Assembly: GCF_014295035.1 (NCBI RefSeq)
Contig: NZ_CP060404.1
Location: 7,666,501-7,730,500, forward strand
From: Streptomyces buecherae
GTDB taxonomy: Bacteria > Actinomycetota > Actinomycetes > Streptomycetales > Streptomycetaceae
Direction of reading: 5' to 3'
DNA: 64,000 nucleotides
Below the pieces are notes generated by a model. The model was given only the letters and a program-made list of their open reading frames with translations. It made no database searches and had not been told where the DNA came from. Shown here one piece after another: positions 42,412 through 52,800 of this stretch; the first letter of the stretch is position 1, and every line of letters begins with the position of its first letter. Both the position numbers and the translations under genes were made by a program.

Positions 42412-44820
42412 ATGGTGGCTTATCTCTTCCCGGGGCAGGGGTCCCAGAAAATCGGCATGGGCGCCGAGCTGTTTGACGATTTCAAAGAGCTGACGGACAC
42501 CGCCGACGAGATACTGGGCTATTCGATCCGCGCACTGTGTCTCGAGGGCCCGGACGAGCGTCTGAACAACACCCGGTTCACCCAGCCCGCCCTGTACGTC
42601 GTCAACGCGCTCAGCTACCTGCGGCTGCTGGCCGAGGGCAAGGCGCGCCCCGACTACGTCGCCGGACACAGCCTCGGCGAGTACAACGCGCTCCTGGCCG
42701 CCGAGTCCTTCGACTTCGCCACCGGCCTCAGGATGGTCAAGAAGCGCGGGGAGCTGATGGGCCAGGCGTACGGCGGCGGCATGGCCGCGGTGGGCGGCCT
42801 GGAGGAGAAGGAGGTCCACGACGTCCTGCGGGAGCACGGCTTCGACTCCATCTCCGTGGCCAACCTCAACTCGCCCTCGCAGATCGTCGTCTCCGGCCCG
42901 CGCGAGGACGTCGAGCGCGCCAAGGACGCCTTCCAGGCGGCGAACGTCCGCATGTACACCGTCCTCCAGGTCAGCGGCGCCTTCCACTCCCCGTACATGG
43001 AGTCCGCGCAGCGCGAGTTCGCCGCGTTCGCCGACGGGTTCGCCATCAAGGCCCCGACCATCCCCGTCATCGCCAACGTCACCGCGCGCCCCTACCGCGC
43101 CGACCGGGTCGCCGACACGCTCATCACCCAGATCTCCTCGACCGTCCGGTGGAGCGAGACCATTCGCTACCTGATGGGCAAGGGCGAGGAGGAGTTCCTC
43201 CAGGTCGGCCCGGGACACGTGCTGACCAGCCTGACCCGCAGCATCCGCCGCAACGCCGAGCCGCTGATCGTCACCGAGGAGCAGGAGGAGCAGGAGGAGC
43301 GGGAGGAGCGGGAGGCCCGACGGTGGGTCGCCGCCACTGCCGTCCCGGCCCGCACCCCGGCCCCCGCGCCGGCCGGGAGCACCGCCCCCACGCCGGCGCC
43401 CACCCAGCCCCCGGCCCGCATACCGGTGCCCGCCGCCGAGCGCATACCCGCGCCCCAGCCCGCCGCCGCCCGCGCGATCCTCGCCACCGACCTCGGCAGC
43501 GCCAGCTTCAAGCGCGAGTACGGCCTGCGCTACGCCTGCCTGACCGGCGGCATGTACCGCGGCATAGCCTCGCCCGAACTCGTCGTCGCCGTGGGCAAGG
43601 CCGGCATGCTCGGCTTCCTCGGCACCGCGGGCCAGCGGCCCGAGCGGGTCGACGACGACATCCGCTTCCTCAAGCGCCACCTGAGCGGCGGCGAGGCGTA
43701 CGGCCTCAACCTCGTCCACGACCCGGGCCACCCCGAGCGCGAGGACGCCCTGGTCGACCTGTACCTGCGGCACGAGATCCGCACGGTCGAGGCGTCCGCC
43801 TTCATCGCTATGACCCCGGCCCTGATCCGCTACCGGCTGACCGGTCTGCGCCGGGACGCCGCCGGCCACGTCGTACCCCGCGGGCGCGTCATCGCCAAGG
43901 TCTCCCGTCCCGAGGTCGCCCGCGCCTTCCTCAGCCCCGCCCCGACCCGCATCGTCGAGCAACTCCTCGCCCAGGGCCGTATCACGGCGAACGAGGCCGA
44001 ACTCGCCCGCGAGTTGCCCGTCGCCGACGACCTGTGCCTGGAGGCCGACTCCGGCGGCCACACCGACCAGGGCGTCGCCCTGGCCCTGATGCCCGCCATG
44101 CGCCGGCTGCGCGACGACATGACGGCCCAGCGCGGCTACCGGCAGCGGGTACGCCTCGGCGCCGCAGGCGGCATCGGCACCCCGGACGCCGCCGCGGCCT
44201 GCTTCCTGATGGGTGCCGACTTCCTGACCACCGGGTCGATCAACCAGTGCACCGTCGAGGCCGGCACCAGCGAGCAGGTCAAGGACCTCCTCCAGGACAT
44301 CAACATCCAGGACACCGGCTACGCCCCCGCGGGCGACATGTTCGAGTACGGCGCTCGCGTGCAGGTGCTCAAGCGTGGCGTGCTCTTCCCGGCCCGGGCC
44401 AACAAGCTCTACGAGCTGTACAAGCGCCACGACGCGCTGGAGCAGCTCGACGCGACCACCGCCGAGCAACTCCAGAGCCGGTACTTCAAGAAGAGCTTCG
44501 CCGAGGTCTACGCCGAGGTGCGCGCCCACCACCCGCAGCGGGAGATCGACAAGGCCGAGAAGGACCCCAAGCACAAGATGGCCCTGGTCTTCAAGTGGTA
44601 CTTCGCCCACGCCACGCGGCAGGCCCTCAGCGGCTCCGACGAGGGTCGGGTCGACTTCCAGGTGCAGTGCGGCCCCGCGCTCGGCGCGTTCAACCAGTGG
44701 GTCAAGGGCACCGCCCTCGAAGACTGGCGCCGCCGGCACGTCGCGGACATCAACCAGCGCATCCTGGACGAGGCAGCCGCGCTCATGGGCCGAAGACTGG
44801 CCGCGGTGGGAACAGAGTAA
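42412..44820 (+). CDS. Trans-acting AT-ER didomain protein (PksE-like)
   Basis: An 802-aa fusion. Residues 1-285 are a malonyl-CoA acyltransferase: FPGQGSQKIGMG, nucleophile Ser87 in AGHSLGEY, the substrate Arg in MVKKRGELM, and GAFHSPYM. A Glu/Arg then Pro/Ala linker (about 290-355) leads to an FMN-dependent enoyl reductase of the PfaD/PksE type, with LGAAGGIGTPDAAAACFLMGADF and TTGSINQCTVEAGTSEQ. In trans-AT PKS systems this protein charges all ACPs with malonate, and its ER acts in trans where enoyl reduction is needed. The PKS proteins here lack working AT and ER domains, in agreement. The ATG at 42412 has AAGGACAGG upstream. It is followed with no gap by the ECH gene. Confidence 0.9.
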   Translation: MVAYLFPGQGSQKIGMGAELFDDFKELTDTADEILGYSIRALCLEGPDERLNNTRFTQPALYVVNALSYLRLLAEGKARPDYVAGHSLGEYNALLAAESFDFATGLRMVKKRGELMGQAYGGGMAAVGGLEEKEVHDVLREHGFDSISVANLNSPSQIVVSGPREDVERAKDAFQAANVRMYTVLQVSGAFHSPYMESAQREFAAFADGFAIKAPTIPVIANVTARPYRADRVADTLITQISSTVRWSETIRYLMGKGEEEFLQVGPGHVLTSLTRSIRRNAEPLIVTEEQEEQEEREEREARRWVAATAVPARTPAPAPAGSTAPTPAPTQPPARIPVPAAERIPAPQPAAARAILATDLGSASFKREYGLRYACLTGGMYRGIASPELVVAVGKAGMLGFLGTAGQRPERVDDDIRFLKRHLSGGEAYGLNLVHDPGHPEREDALVDLYLRHEIRTVEASAFIAMTPALIRYRLTGLRRDAAGHVVPRGRVIAKVSRPEVARAFLSPAPTRIVEQLLAQGRITANEAELARELPVADDLCLEADSGGHTDQGVALALMPAMRRLRDDMTAQRGYRQRVRLGAAGGIGTPDAAAACFLMGADFLTTGSINQCTVEAGTSEQVKDLLQDINIQDTGYAPAGDMFEYGARVQVLKRGVLFPARANKLYELYKRHDALEQLDATTAEQLQSRYFKKSFAEVYAEVRAHHPQREIDKAEKDPKHKMALVFKWYFAHATRQALSGSDEGRVDFQVQCGPALGAFNQWVKGTALEDWRRRHVADINQRILDEAAALMGRRLAAVGTE

Positions 44821-45639
44821 ATGGACCACGAAACACTCCGCGTAGAGCGCCAGGGCCAGGTCCGCCGCGTGCGGTTCCACCGCCCCGAGCGCGACAACGC
44901 CATCAACGACGCGATGATCCGCGAACTCCACCAGGTGCTGGACGCCTGCGAACGGGACGGTTGCGGCCTCGTCGTCTTCGAGGGATCGGCCGAGGCGTTC
45001 TGCGTCGGCGCCGACTTCGGCGACTTCGCCCCCCGAACCGCGCCGGACGCCACCGAGGAGCCGGCCGAGTACGACCCGGCGCCGCTGTACGACCTGTGGC
45101 TGCGCATGGCGACCGGCCCGTACATCACCCTCGCCCACGTCCGGGGCAAGACCAACGCCGGGGGAGTGGGCTTCGTCGCCGCCAGCGACGTCGTCATCGC
45201 CGACACCAGCGCCACCTTCAGCCTCTCGGAGCTGCTGTTCGGGCTCTACCCCGCGATGGTCATGCCGTTCCTGACCCGGCGCGTCGGCTTCCAGCGGGCC
45301 AACTACCTGACGCTGACGACCCGCGCCATCGACGCCGCCCAGGCGACCGAATGGGGATTGGTCGACCGCTGCGCCGAACGCAGCGGGCCGCTCATCGCCC
45401 AGCACCTCGGCCGGATGAGCAAGCTCTCCCCGGACGGTATCGCCCGCTACAAGCGCTACATGAGCACCGAGATCGCCCCGCTGCACCAACACCGCGAGGG
45501 CGCGATCGCCGCGAACCTGGAGATCTTCTCCGACCCGCGAAACCTCCAGCGCATCACGCGCTTCGTCGAAGACGGCATCTATCCCTGGGAACAGCGCGGC
45601 CCGCACGGCACCTCGCGCGCGGATGAGGGAGCAGCATGA
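44821..45639 (+). CDS. Enoyl-CoA hydratase/isomerase, beta-branching ECH1 (PksH-like)
   Basis: A 272-aa crotonase-fold protein. The oxyanion-hole segments are FCVGADFGDF and RGKTNAGGVGF. The next block, FSLSELLFGLYPAMVMPFL, contains the acidic residue used by dehydrating members. The KTNAGGVGFVAASDVVIAD...SELLFGLYPA pattern is close to PksH-type ECH1 enzymes, which dehydrate HMG-ACP to 3-methylglutaconyl-ACP in beta-branching. The decarboxylating KS supports the same cassette; the decarboxylating partner ECH2 and HMG synthase are not in the window. Start is the ATG immediately after the AT-ER stop, and its end overlaps the next small ORF by 4 bp. Confidence 0.8.
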   Translation: MDHETLRVERQGQVRRVRFHRPERDNAINDAMIRELHQVLDACERDGCGLVVFEGSAEAFCVGADFGDFAPRTAPDATEEPAEYDPAPLYDLWLRMATGPYITLAHVRGKTNAGGVGFVAASDVVIADTSATFSLSELLFGLYPAMVMPFLTRRVGFQRANYLTLTTRAIDAAQATEWGLVDRCAERSGPLIAQHLGRMSKLSPDGIARYKRYMSTEIAPLHQHREGAIAANLEIFSDPRNLQRITRFVEDGIYPWEQRGPHGTSRADEGAA

Positions 45640-45848
45640 GGATCACCTCCGACGGGACCGCCGCGCCGGCACAGCCGGTGGCGCGCGAAAACGACCTGCC
45701 CGCGGCGCGGGCAGGCGACCCGAGAGCGCCGCACGGCCCGCGCCCCGGGCCGGGCGAGACCGGCGCGGGCGGTGGCGTACGGCTGCTGCGAACCACCGTC
45801 GAACAGCTCGGCCCGCGACCGCTCACCGTCGAGAGGGCAGCCGCGTGA
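45636..45848 (+). CDS. Small coupled ORF of unknown function (70 aa)
   Basis: A 70-aa ORF that overlaps the ECH stop by ATGA (45636-45639) and the PKS 1 start by GTGA (45845-45848). Those junctions are the same type used throughout the window and argue that it is translated. The sequence is Ala/Pro/Gly/Arg-rich and mostly disordered, with a possible short C-terminal helix VRLLRTTVEQLGPRPLTVERA. No family is recognised. It could be a docking or coupling peptide, the worn remnant of an ACP or loading domain, or merely a translated spacer. Confidence 0.55.
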   Translation: MRITSDGTAAPAQPVARENDLPAARAGDPRAPHGPRPGPGETGAGGGVRLLRTTVEQLGPRPLTVERAAA

Positions 45849-48800
45849 CCCAGACCGCACCCGCCCGGACCACCGCCCCCGGCACGGCCGTCGCCGTCAC
45901 CGGCATCGGCGCCCGGCTGCCCGACGCCCGCGACCACCGCGAGTACATCGCCAACCTGCTGGCCGGCCACAGCTCTCCGACCGAGATCTCGCCGGAGCGC
46001 TGGGACGCCGCCGCGTTCTACTCCACCGACGTCGCCGAGCCCGGAAAGACGGCCAGCAAGTGGTGCGCCCAGGTCGCCCACCCGTACGACTTCGACCACA
46101 CCTTCTTCCGCGTCTCCCCGCGCGAGGCCGCCCTGATGGACCCCCAGCAGCGGCTGCTCCTGGAGGAGACCTGGCACTGCGTGGAGGACGCGGGCACGCC
46201 GCTGGCCGCGCTGCGCGCCGCACGGACGGCCGTCTACGTCGGCGCGATGGCCCGCGACCACCTCCAGGAGGCGGCCAAGGACAGCGGGTCCGTACAGAGC
46301 CACTCCGCGCTCGGCGGGTACGACAGCCTCCTCGCCAACCGGCTCTCGCACACCCTGGGCCTGCGCGGGCCCAGCGTCTCCGTGGACGCCGCCTGCGCCG
46401 CCTCGCTGGTCACCGTGCACCTGGCGATCAACGCGCTGCTCGGCGACGAGGTCGACTTCGCCCTGGCCGGCGGCGTCAGCCTCAACCTCCACCCGTGGAA
46501 GTACATCTCCTTCTCCAAGGCCCGCATGCTCAGCCCCGGCGGGCTGTGCCGCACCTTCTCGCAGGACGCCGACGGGTACGTACCCGGCGACGGCGTGGGC
46601 ATGGTGCTGCTGCGCCGGCTCGACGACGCGGTGCGCGACGGGGACCACATCTACGGCGTGCTGACCGGCAGCGCCGTCAACCACGGCGGCAGCCGGGCCA
46701 CCATCACCGCCCCCACCGTCGAGTCCCAGCGCGAGGTCATCTCCGCCGCCCTGGCCCGCGCCGGCGCCGACCCGCGCACCATCACCTACGTCGAGGCGCA
46801 CGGCACCGGCACCTCGCTGGGCGACCCGATCGAGGTGGAGGCGCTGCGCCAGGTGTACGCGGCGGCCTCGGCCGACGAGCACTGGTGCCGCGTCGGCTCC
46901 GTCAAACCCAACATCGGGCACCTGGAGGCAGCCGCCGGCGTCGCCGGGCTCATCAAGGTGCTCATGATGATGGCCGAACGCCGGGTGCCGCCCAGCATCC
47001 ACATCAGCGCCCTGAACCCGCTGATCAAACTGGCCGGCAGCCCCTTCGAGATCACCCGGGAACCGGCCGACTGGCTGCCCCACGAGCCCGGCGCCGCCCT
47101 GCGCGCCGGCGTCAGCTCCTTCGGCATGGGCGGCGTCAACTCCCACCTGATCGTCGAGGAGTACACCGAGGGCACGGGCCCGGGCGCCGCGGGCTCACGG
47201 CCCGCCGGCAAGCGCCGCGCCCGCCCCTCCACCCGCTACCCCTTCCTGCTGTCCGCCCGCTCCTCGCACTCGCTCGACCTGCTGCTCGACCGCTGGCGCG
47301 CGCTGACCGCCACCCCGGGCGCCGGGCCCGGCCCCGTCGCGGACGTCTGCCACACCCTCGCCGTCGGCCGGGAGCACGCCGCGGCCCGGATCGGCGGCCT
47401 GGTCAGCGGAGAGCGGGACATCGCGGCGCTGGTCGCCAAGGCCGGCGAGCCCGCCGTACCGCCCGCCGACCGCACCTGGCGCCTGGCCGTGGGCGAACTG
47501 CGCCCGCCCGCCCGGCAGCGGCTGCGCGAGCTGCTGGCCACGCCGCCGTACGCGCAGGCCGCCGAGGAGTTCCGCGCCGGCTCCGACGACGCGCAGGCCG
47601 CGCTGCGCGCGCTGCGCCAGGGCGACCGTGGCGCGCGGTCGGCGGCCGTGTTCGGGCTGCTGACGCTGCGGGTGCTGCTGGACCTCGGCCTCGCCCCCGA
47701 GAGCGTCACGGCGCACGGCGCCGGGGTGTGGCCGGCGCTGGCCGCCACGGGCGCGCTCGACTGGCCGGTCGCCGCGGAGTTCGTCCGCGGCAGGACGCCC
47801 GAGAGCGCCCCGCTGCGCGCCCCGCGCCTTCCCTTCACGGAGCCGCTGACCGGCCACACCTTCCCCACCCACCCGCTGGACGAGAGCTACCTCGCCGACC
47901 TCCTCGACGGCCTCGCCCTCAGCGGCGAGGAGACCGCCGCGGTGTGGGCCAAGGCCGGCCAACTGGTCGACGGACAGCACACCTTCCGCGGCCACCTGCG
48001 CGCCTGGAACCAGGAGTTGGAGTGGCGCGGCCGGCAGGACTGGCGGCTGCCGCTGGACAGCGCGGAGTGGACCACGCCACCGGCCGCCGCCACGACGCCC
48101 GCCGAGGTCTTCCGCGTGCTGGCCACCCAGCACGCCTTCGACCTCGTGGACCGCAAGTGGAGCCTGCCGCGCGACCCCATGGTGCGCGACCCGCGGGCCC
48201 GCGAGGTCCTCGACCTCCTCGCGGACGGCGTGCTCACCCGCGAGCACCTGCCGGCGCTGCTCGCCGACGACGCCGACGGCCGGACCCAGGTCGCCGCCGA
48301 CCTGCGGTCCCGCGCGGTACGGCCGGCGCCGGACGGGGAGTACCCGATGCTGCGGGCCCGCGCCGGAATGTCGGCCACACCGGACCAGTTGCGCGAGTGG
48401 GCCGGCACCGGGGCGCACGACAGCGCCGCCACGGCCGGGCCGCGGACCGCGACCCTGTGGATCGGCGAACCCGGTACCACCGGGCCGGCGGACGTGGTGA
48501 TCGACGGCGATCTCGCCCTCGCCGACATGCTGGCTGAGCCGCTGCTGCAGTTGTGGCGCGCGGGCGTCGACGTCGACTGGGGCCGGTACTTCGCCGGCAC
48601 CCCGCGCCGCTCGCTGCCCCTGCCCACCACCGAGTTCGTCCGCACCACGCACCGAGCCCCGCAGCCCGCGCCCGCCCCGCGCCCCACCACCCAGACCCAG
48701 ACCCAGCCCGAGCCCGCGCCCCAGTCCGCCCCCGCACCCTCGGAGGCGGCCCCGGCGGCCGACGCGTCAGCCCCGGCCCCGGCATCCGTCCCGGCCCTGG

Positions 48801-49894
48801 CCGACGGGGACGTACGGGGCTTCGTGGAGGGCCTGTTGGCGGCCGGTCAGCACGCCAGGACGCTGCTCGACCGGTGGGCCGACGGAGCCCCCGCGCTGCT
48901 CCCCGGCCTCGACCCACCACCGGCCCCGGCGGCGGCGTGGTCCCGGCCCGGCGCCGCCGGCGTGCACCAGGCCGCCGGCGTGGTCGGGGCGGACGGCGCG
49001 GTCGCGCCGGTCGACGGGCCGGCGGGCACGGTCCGCCGCCTCCACCCGCTGGTGCACGAGAACGTCTCGGACTTCCAGGAGGAGCGCTTCCGCACCTCCT
49101 GGACGGGCCACGAACCCCTCCTGCGCGAGCACCTGTCCCACGACCGTGCCGCCCTGCCGGACGCCGCGTGGATCGAGGCGGCCCGGGCGGCGGTCGCCCT
49201 CGCGCACGGCCGCGACGCCCAGCATCTCGGCGTCCGCCTGACGGACCTGACCTGGCACGAGAGCTACCGCCACGAGCCGGACACCGCGCGGCCGATCGAC
49301 ATCGCCCTCGTGCAGGGCCCGGACGGCCTGGTGGACTTCGACTGCTACCAGCGGCGAGCCGACGACGGCGAAGGCGCCGACGACGTCCGCCTGTTCTGCC
49401 AGGGGCAGGCGGCGCTCACCGCGCTGGCGGCCGAGCCCGACCGCGTGGACCTGCGCCGGTACACCGACGGCACGCGGCCGCACCGCTCGTCGGCCGACCT
49501 CGACGCCGCCCTGCGCCGCGCCGGGCTCCGACAGGGCGCCGCGTACCAGGCGCTCAAGGCGGTCTGCCGCGGCGACGGCCACCTGGTGGCCGAGCTGAGC
49601 CTGCCCGCGGCACCGCACCCGGCCGCCGGAGGCTTCGTCGCCCACCCGGTGCTGCTGACCGTGGCGCTCCAGGTGGCGGCGCTGTGGCCGGAGCCCGCGT
49701 GGCCCGCCGCCGTGGCGCCGGCCGCGATCGACGCGGTCACCTTCCACGGCGGCCACGCGGACGAGGTCTACGCGATCCTCACCGCCTCCGCCGCTCCCCA
49801 GGCCCTTGACCTCGACATGCGCGACAGGAACGGCCGGCTACTGGTCCGCCTGTCCGGTATCCGTTTCGCCCACAGAAATGAGGGGCCATGCTGA
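45845..49894 (+). CDS. Trans-AT PKS protein 1: KS - vestigial AT - unknown helical region - DH*
   Basis: A 1349-aa type I PKS. KS1 (about residues 14-435) has the complete triad: Cys184 in VDAACAASL, His319 in EAHGTGTS and His359 in NIGHLEAA. Next comes an AT-like region in which the usual GHSxGE site reads AHGAGV (near residue 623), so no Ser nucleophile remains. Residues about 750-920 form a helical stretch not recognised by me (DRKWSLPRDPMVRDPRAREVL is near the start). A Pro-rich linker then leads to a DH-like domain: His1096 is present in LREHLSH, but the second-site HPxLLD reads HPVLLT (Thr1272), so ordinary dehydration is unlikely. No ACP is present; module 1 continues in PKS 2 with KR-ACP. 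The GTG start overlaps the small ORF. Confidence 0.85.
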   Translation: MTQTAPARTTAPGTAVAVTGIGARLPDARDHREYIANLLAGHSSPTEISPERWDAAAFYSTDVAEPGKTASKWCAQVAHPYDFDHTFFRVSPREAALMDPQQRLLLEETWHCVEDAGTPLAALRAARTAVYVGAMARDHLQEAAKDSGSVQSHSALGGYDSLLANRLSHTLGLRGPSVSVDAACAASLVTVHLAINALLGDEVDFALAGGVSLNLHPWKYISFSKARMLSPGGLCRTFSQDADGYVPGDGVGMVLLRRLDDAVRDGDHIYGVLTGSAVNHGGSRATITAPTVESQREVISAALARAGADPRTITYVEAHGTGTSLGDPIEVEALRQVYAAASADEHWCRVGSVKPNIGHLEAAAGVAGLIKVLMMMAERRVPPSIHISALNPLIKLAGSPFEITREPADWLPHEPGAALRAGVSSFGMGGVNSHLIVEEYTEGTGPGAAGSRPAGKRRARPSTRYPFLLSARSSHSLDLLLDRWRALTATPGAGPGPVADVCHTLAVGREHAAARIGGLVSGERDIAALVAKAGEPAVPPADRTWRLAVGELRPPARQRLRELLATPPYAQAAEEFRAGSDDAQAALRALRQGDRGARSAAVFGLLTLRVLLDLGLAPESVTAHGAGVWPALAATGALDWPVAAEFVRGRTPESAPLRAPRLPFTEPLTGHTFPTHPLDESYLADLLDGLALSGEETAAVWAKAGQLVDGQHTFRGHLRAWNQELEWRGRQDWRLPLDSAEWTTPPAAATTPAEVFRVLATQHAFDLVDRKWSLPRDPMVRDPRAREVLDLLADGVLTREHLPALLADDADGRTQVAADLRSRAVRPAPDGEYPMLRARAGMSATPDQLREWAGTGAHDSAATAGPRTATLWIGEPGTTGPADVVIDGDLALADMLAEPLLQLWRAGVDVDWGRYFAGTPRRSLPLPTTEFVRTTHRAPQPAPAPRPTTQTQTQPEPAPQSAPAPSEAAPAADASAPAPASVPALADGDVRGFVEGLLAAGQHARTLLDRWADGAPALLPGLDPPPAPAAAWSRPGAAGVHQAAGVVGADGAVAPVDGPAGTVRRLHPLVHENVSDFQEERFRTSWTGHEPLLREHLSHDRAALPDAAWIEAARAAVALAHGRDAQHLGVRLTDLTWHESYRHEPDTARPIDIALVQGPDGLVDFDCYQRRADDGEGADDVRLFCQGQAALTALAAEPDRVDLRRYTDGTRPHRSSADLDAALRRAGLRQGAAYQALKAVCRGDGHLVAELSLPAAPHPAAGGFVAHPVLLTVALQVAALWPEPAWPAAVAPAAIDAVTFHGGHADEVYAILTASAAPQALDLDMRDRNGRLLVRLSGIRFAHRNEGPC

Positions 49895-52800
49895 CCAACC
49901 CGGACGTGACCATCCCGGACGACCTGCACCTGTTCACCGAGGACTGGCAGGAGGCACCCGCGACGGCTGCCGCGCCGGCGCCCCGGCACCGGTGCGCCCT
50001 CGTGCTGCTGTCCGACGAGCGGGAGCAGGAGCGGGTCAGGCGCGCTCTCGTCGCCGACCAGCCCGACCTCACCGTCGTCTGCGCCGCCCGAGGCGCCGGC
50101 TTCCGGCGGCTCGCCGCCGACCGGTACGAGGTCGGCGGCGACCTGGAGGCGGCGTACCGCGCGCTGCTGCGGAGCACCGCCGACGACCACGGCCCGATCG
50201 ACGTCGTCGCGCACCTGTGGGCCACCGAGCCCGCCGGCCGGGACCTGCTGTGGCAGCCCGACCCGCTGCGCGCCCTGCTCCGGGTCGTCGCCGAGGAGGC
50301 CGGCCGGGACGGCCGCGCCCCGCGCCGCGTCGTCCTCGGCGGCGCCTTCGCCGACGGCGAGGAGCGCGGCGCCCTGGAGGCGTGGTGGGGCTTCGAGCGG
50401 TCGATCGGCCTCGTCGTGCCGGGCACCTCGCTCACCGTCCTGGGCCTGGACGAGGCCGCCGGCGACAGCGCGGAGATGCCGAGCGCCCTGGCCGCCGAAC
50501 TGGCCGCCGCCGAGCCGACCGGCGCCCTGCGTACCGGGGGCCGCCGCCTCGTCCAGCGGGTGCGCCCCGCCGCCCTGCGGCCGGGCCCCGACACGCTGCG
50601 CACCGGCGGCACGTACCTGATCACCGGCGGCGCCGGCGGCCTCGGCGCGATCTTCGGCACCTGGCTCGCCCGCACCTACCAGGCGCGGCTCGTGCTCGTC
50701 GGCCGCCGCCCCGCCGACGACCCCGCGGTACGCGCGCGGCTGGCGGAGCTGACCGCGGCCGGCGCGGGGGCGACCTGGTACGGCCAGGCCGACGTGGCCG
50801 ACGAGGCGGCCCTGACCACGGCGCTGCGCGCCGCGACGGAGCGCTTCGGCCGCGTCGACGGCGTGCTGCACGCCGCGGGCATCGAGGCGCACGGCAGCAT
50901 CGCCGACCGGGACGCGGCGACCTTCGCCCGCGTCCTGGAGCCCAAGATCGCCGGCACCCGCGCGCTGGAGCGGGTCCTCGCCGGCCTGCCCCAGGCGCCC
51001 GACTTCGTGTGCTACTTCTCGTCCACCGCCGCCGTCCTCGGCGACTTCGGGAGCTGCGACTACGCGGTGGCAAACCGTTTCCAGGTCGGCTACGCCCGCC
51101 ACCTGGCGCACCGAGACCCCGCCGGGCCCAGGCGGCTGGCCGTCAGTTGGCCGCTGTGGCGCAGCGACGGCATGAACCTGGCCGACGCCGACGCGGGCGA
51201 CTTCTACCTGCGCTCCAGCGGGCAGCGCTACCTGGAGCCGGCCGAGGGCACCGCCCTCTTCCGCCACCTCCTCGCGCAGCCCGAGGCGGCGTACCTGGCC
51301 ATGGTGGGCCAGCGCGACCGCATCCACGCCACGCTGCGCGTCACCGCCGACCACGCCGCAGCCGCCGGCCACGCCGGCGCGTCGGCCACGGCCCGGACCC
51401 AGGAGGCCGCGCCGGGGCGGGCCGGCGACGAGGGCGCCGACCTGGCCGACGCGTTGCGGCGGGACCTGAAGAGCGTGGTCAGCCAGATCATGATGCTGCC
51501 GGTCGAGAAGCTGGCCGGGGACGAGAACTTCCGGGACTTCGGCTTCGACTCCATCACGCTGGTGGAGTTCGCCGGCGTGCTCTCCGAGCGGCTGGGCCTC
51601 GACCTGACCCCCGACGTCTTCTTCAGCTACTCCACCCTGCACACGCTGCACGAGTTCCTGCTCACCCGGCACCACGCCCAACTGGCCGACCACTACGACC
51701 TCGCGCCCACGGCCGAGCCCGTCACCGAAGCCGCCGCGACACCCGCGCCGCCCGCCCGCCCGGCCGCCGAGCCGCCCCGGGAGCCGGCCCCGGCCCCGGC
51801 GTTCGCCGACGCGCTCCCGACGCCCACCCCCGAGGCGGCGCCGGTACGCCCCGGCGCCAAGCTGCGCACCCGGCGCGGTGACGGAAGCCGCTTCGCCCCC
51901 GCCACGCCCACGGCCGAGCCACACCCCACGCGATCCGAGGCGGTCTCCCGGCCGGAGGTGGCCCCGCCGTCGCCCGGCCAGCAGGCCCGGCCGTACGAGC
52001 CCGTGGCCCAGCCCGCGCACCAGGCGGCCCCGCCGCGTCCCGCCCGCCACGGCGCCCAGGACCAGCCGGACCAGCGGGCCGGGCGGGACGGCGTCACGCG
52101 CCCGTCGGACGGGCGGGACGCCGCGCGGGACGCGGTCTCGCCCGACGAGCAGTTCGCCATCATCGGCATGAGCGGGCGGTTCCCCGCCGCCCGTACGGTC
52201 GAGGAGTTCTGGGACCTGCTGGTCGAGGGCCGCAGCGTGACCGGCCCGATGCCGCGCGAGCGGCGCGAGTGGTGGGCCGACGACAAGCGGCGCTCCGTCG
52301 GAGCGATCCCCGGCATCGCCGAGTTCGACCCGCTGTTCTTCGAGATCGCGCCCAGCGAGGCGGCGGCCATGGACCCCCGGCAGCGGCTGCTGCTCGAGGA
52401 GATGTGGAAGGCCCTGGAGGACGCCGGCTGCGGGCGCGAGCAGTTGGCCGCCGAGCGCGTGGGCGTGTTCGTCGGCGCCGAGGAGGGCGACTACCGCTCC
52501 CTGGCCTTCGCCGAGGAGCGCATCACCTCCAACCACAACGCGGTGATGGCCGCGCGCCTGTCGTACTTCCTCAACCTGACCGGCCCCGGCATCGCGATCA
52601 ACACCGCCTGCTCCTCCAGCCTGGTGGCCCTGCACGAGGCGTGCCTGAGCCTGCGGCACGGGGACTGCGACACCGCGATCGTGGCCGGCGCCAACCTGCT
52701 GACCACCCCCCGCGAGTACGACGCCATGGACGGCGCCGGCATGCTCTCCGCGCAGGGGATCTGCCGCGCCTTCGACAAGCGCGCGGACGGCATGGTGCCC

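Noticed and set aside
42226..45606. A 1126-aa minus-strand frame opposite the AT-ER and ECH genes
   Set aside because: The plus strand carries unmistakable AT, ER and ECH motifs; the minus frame has no motif and no start signal.
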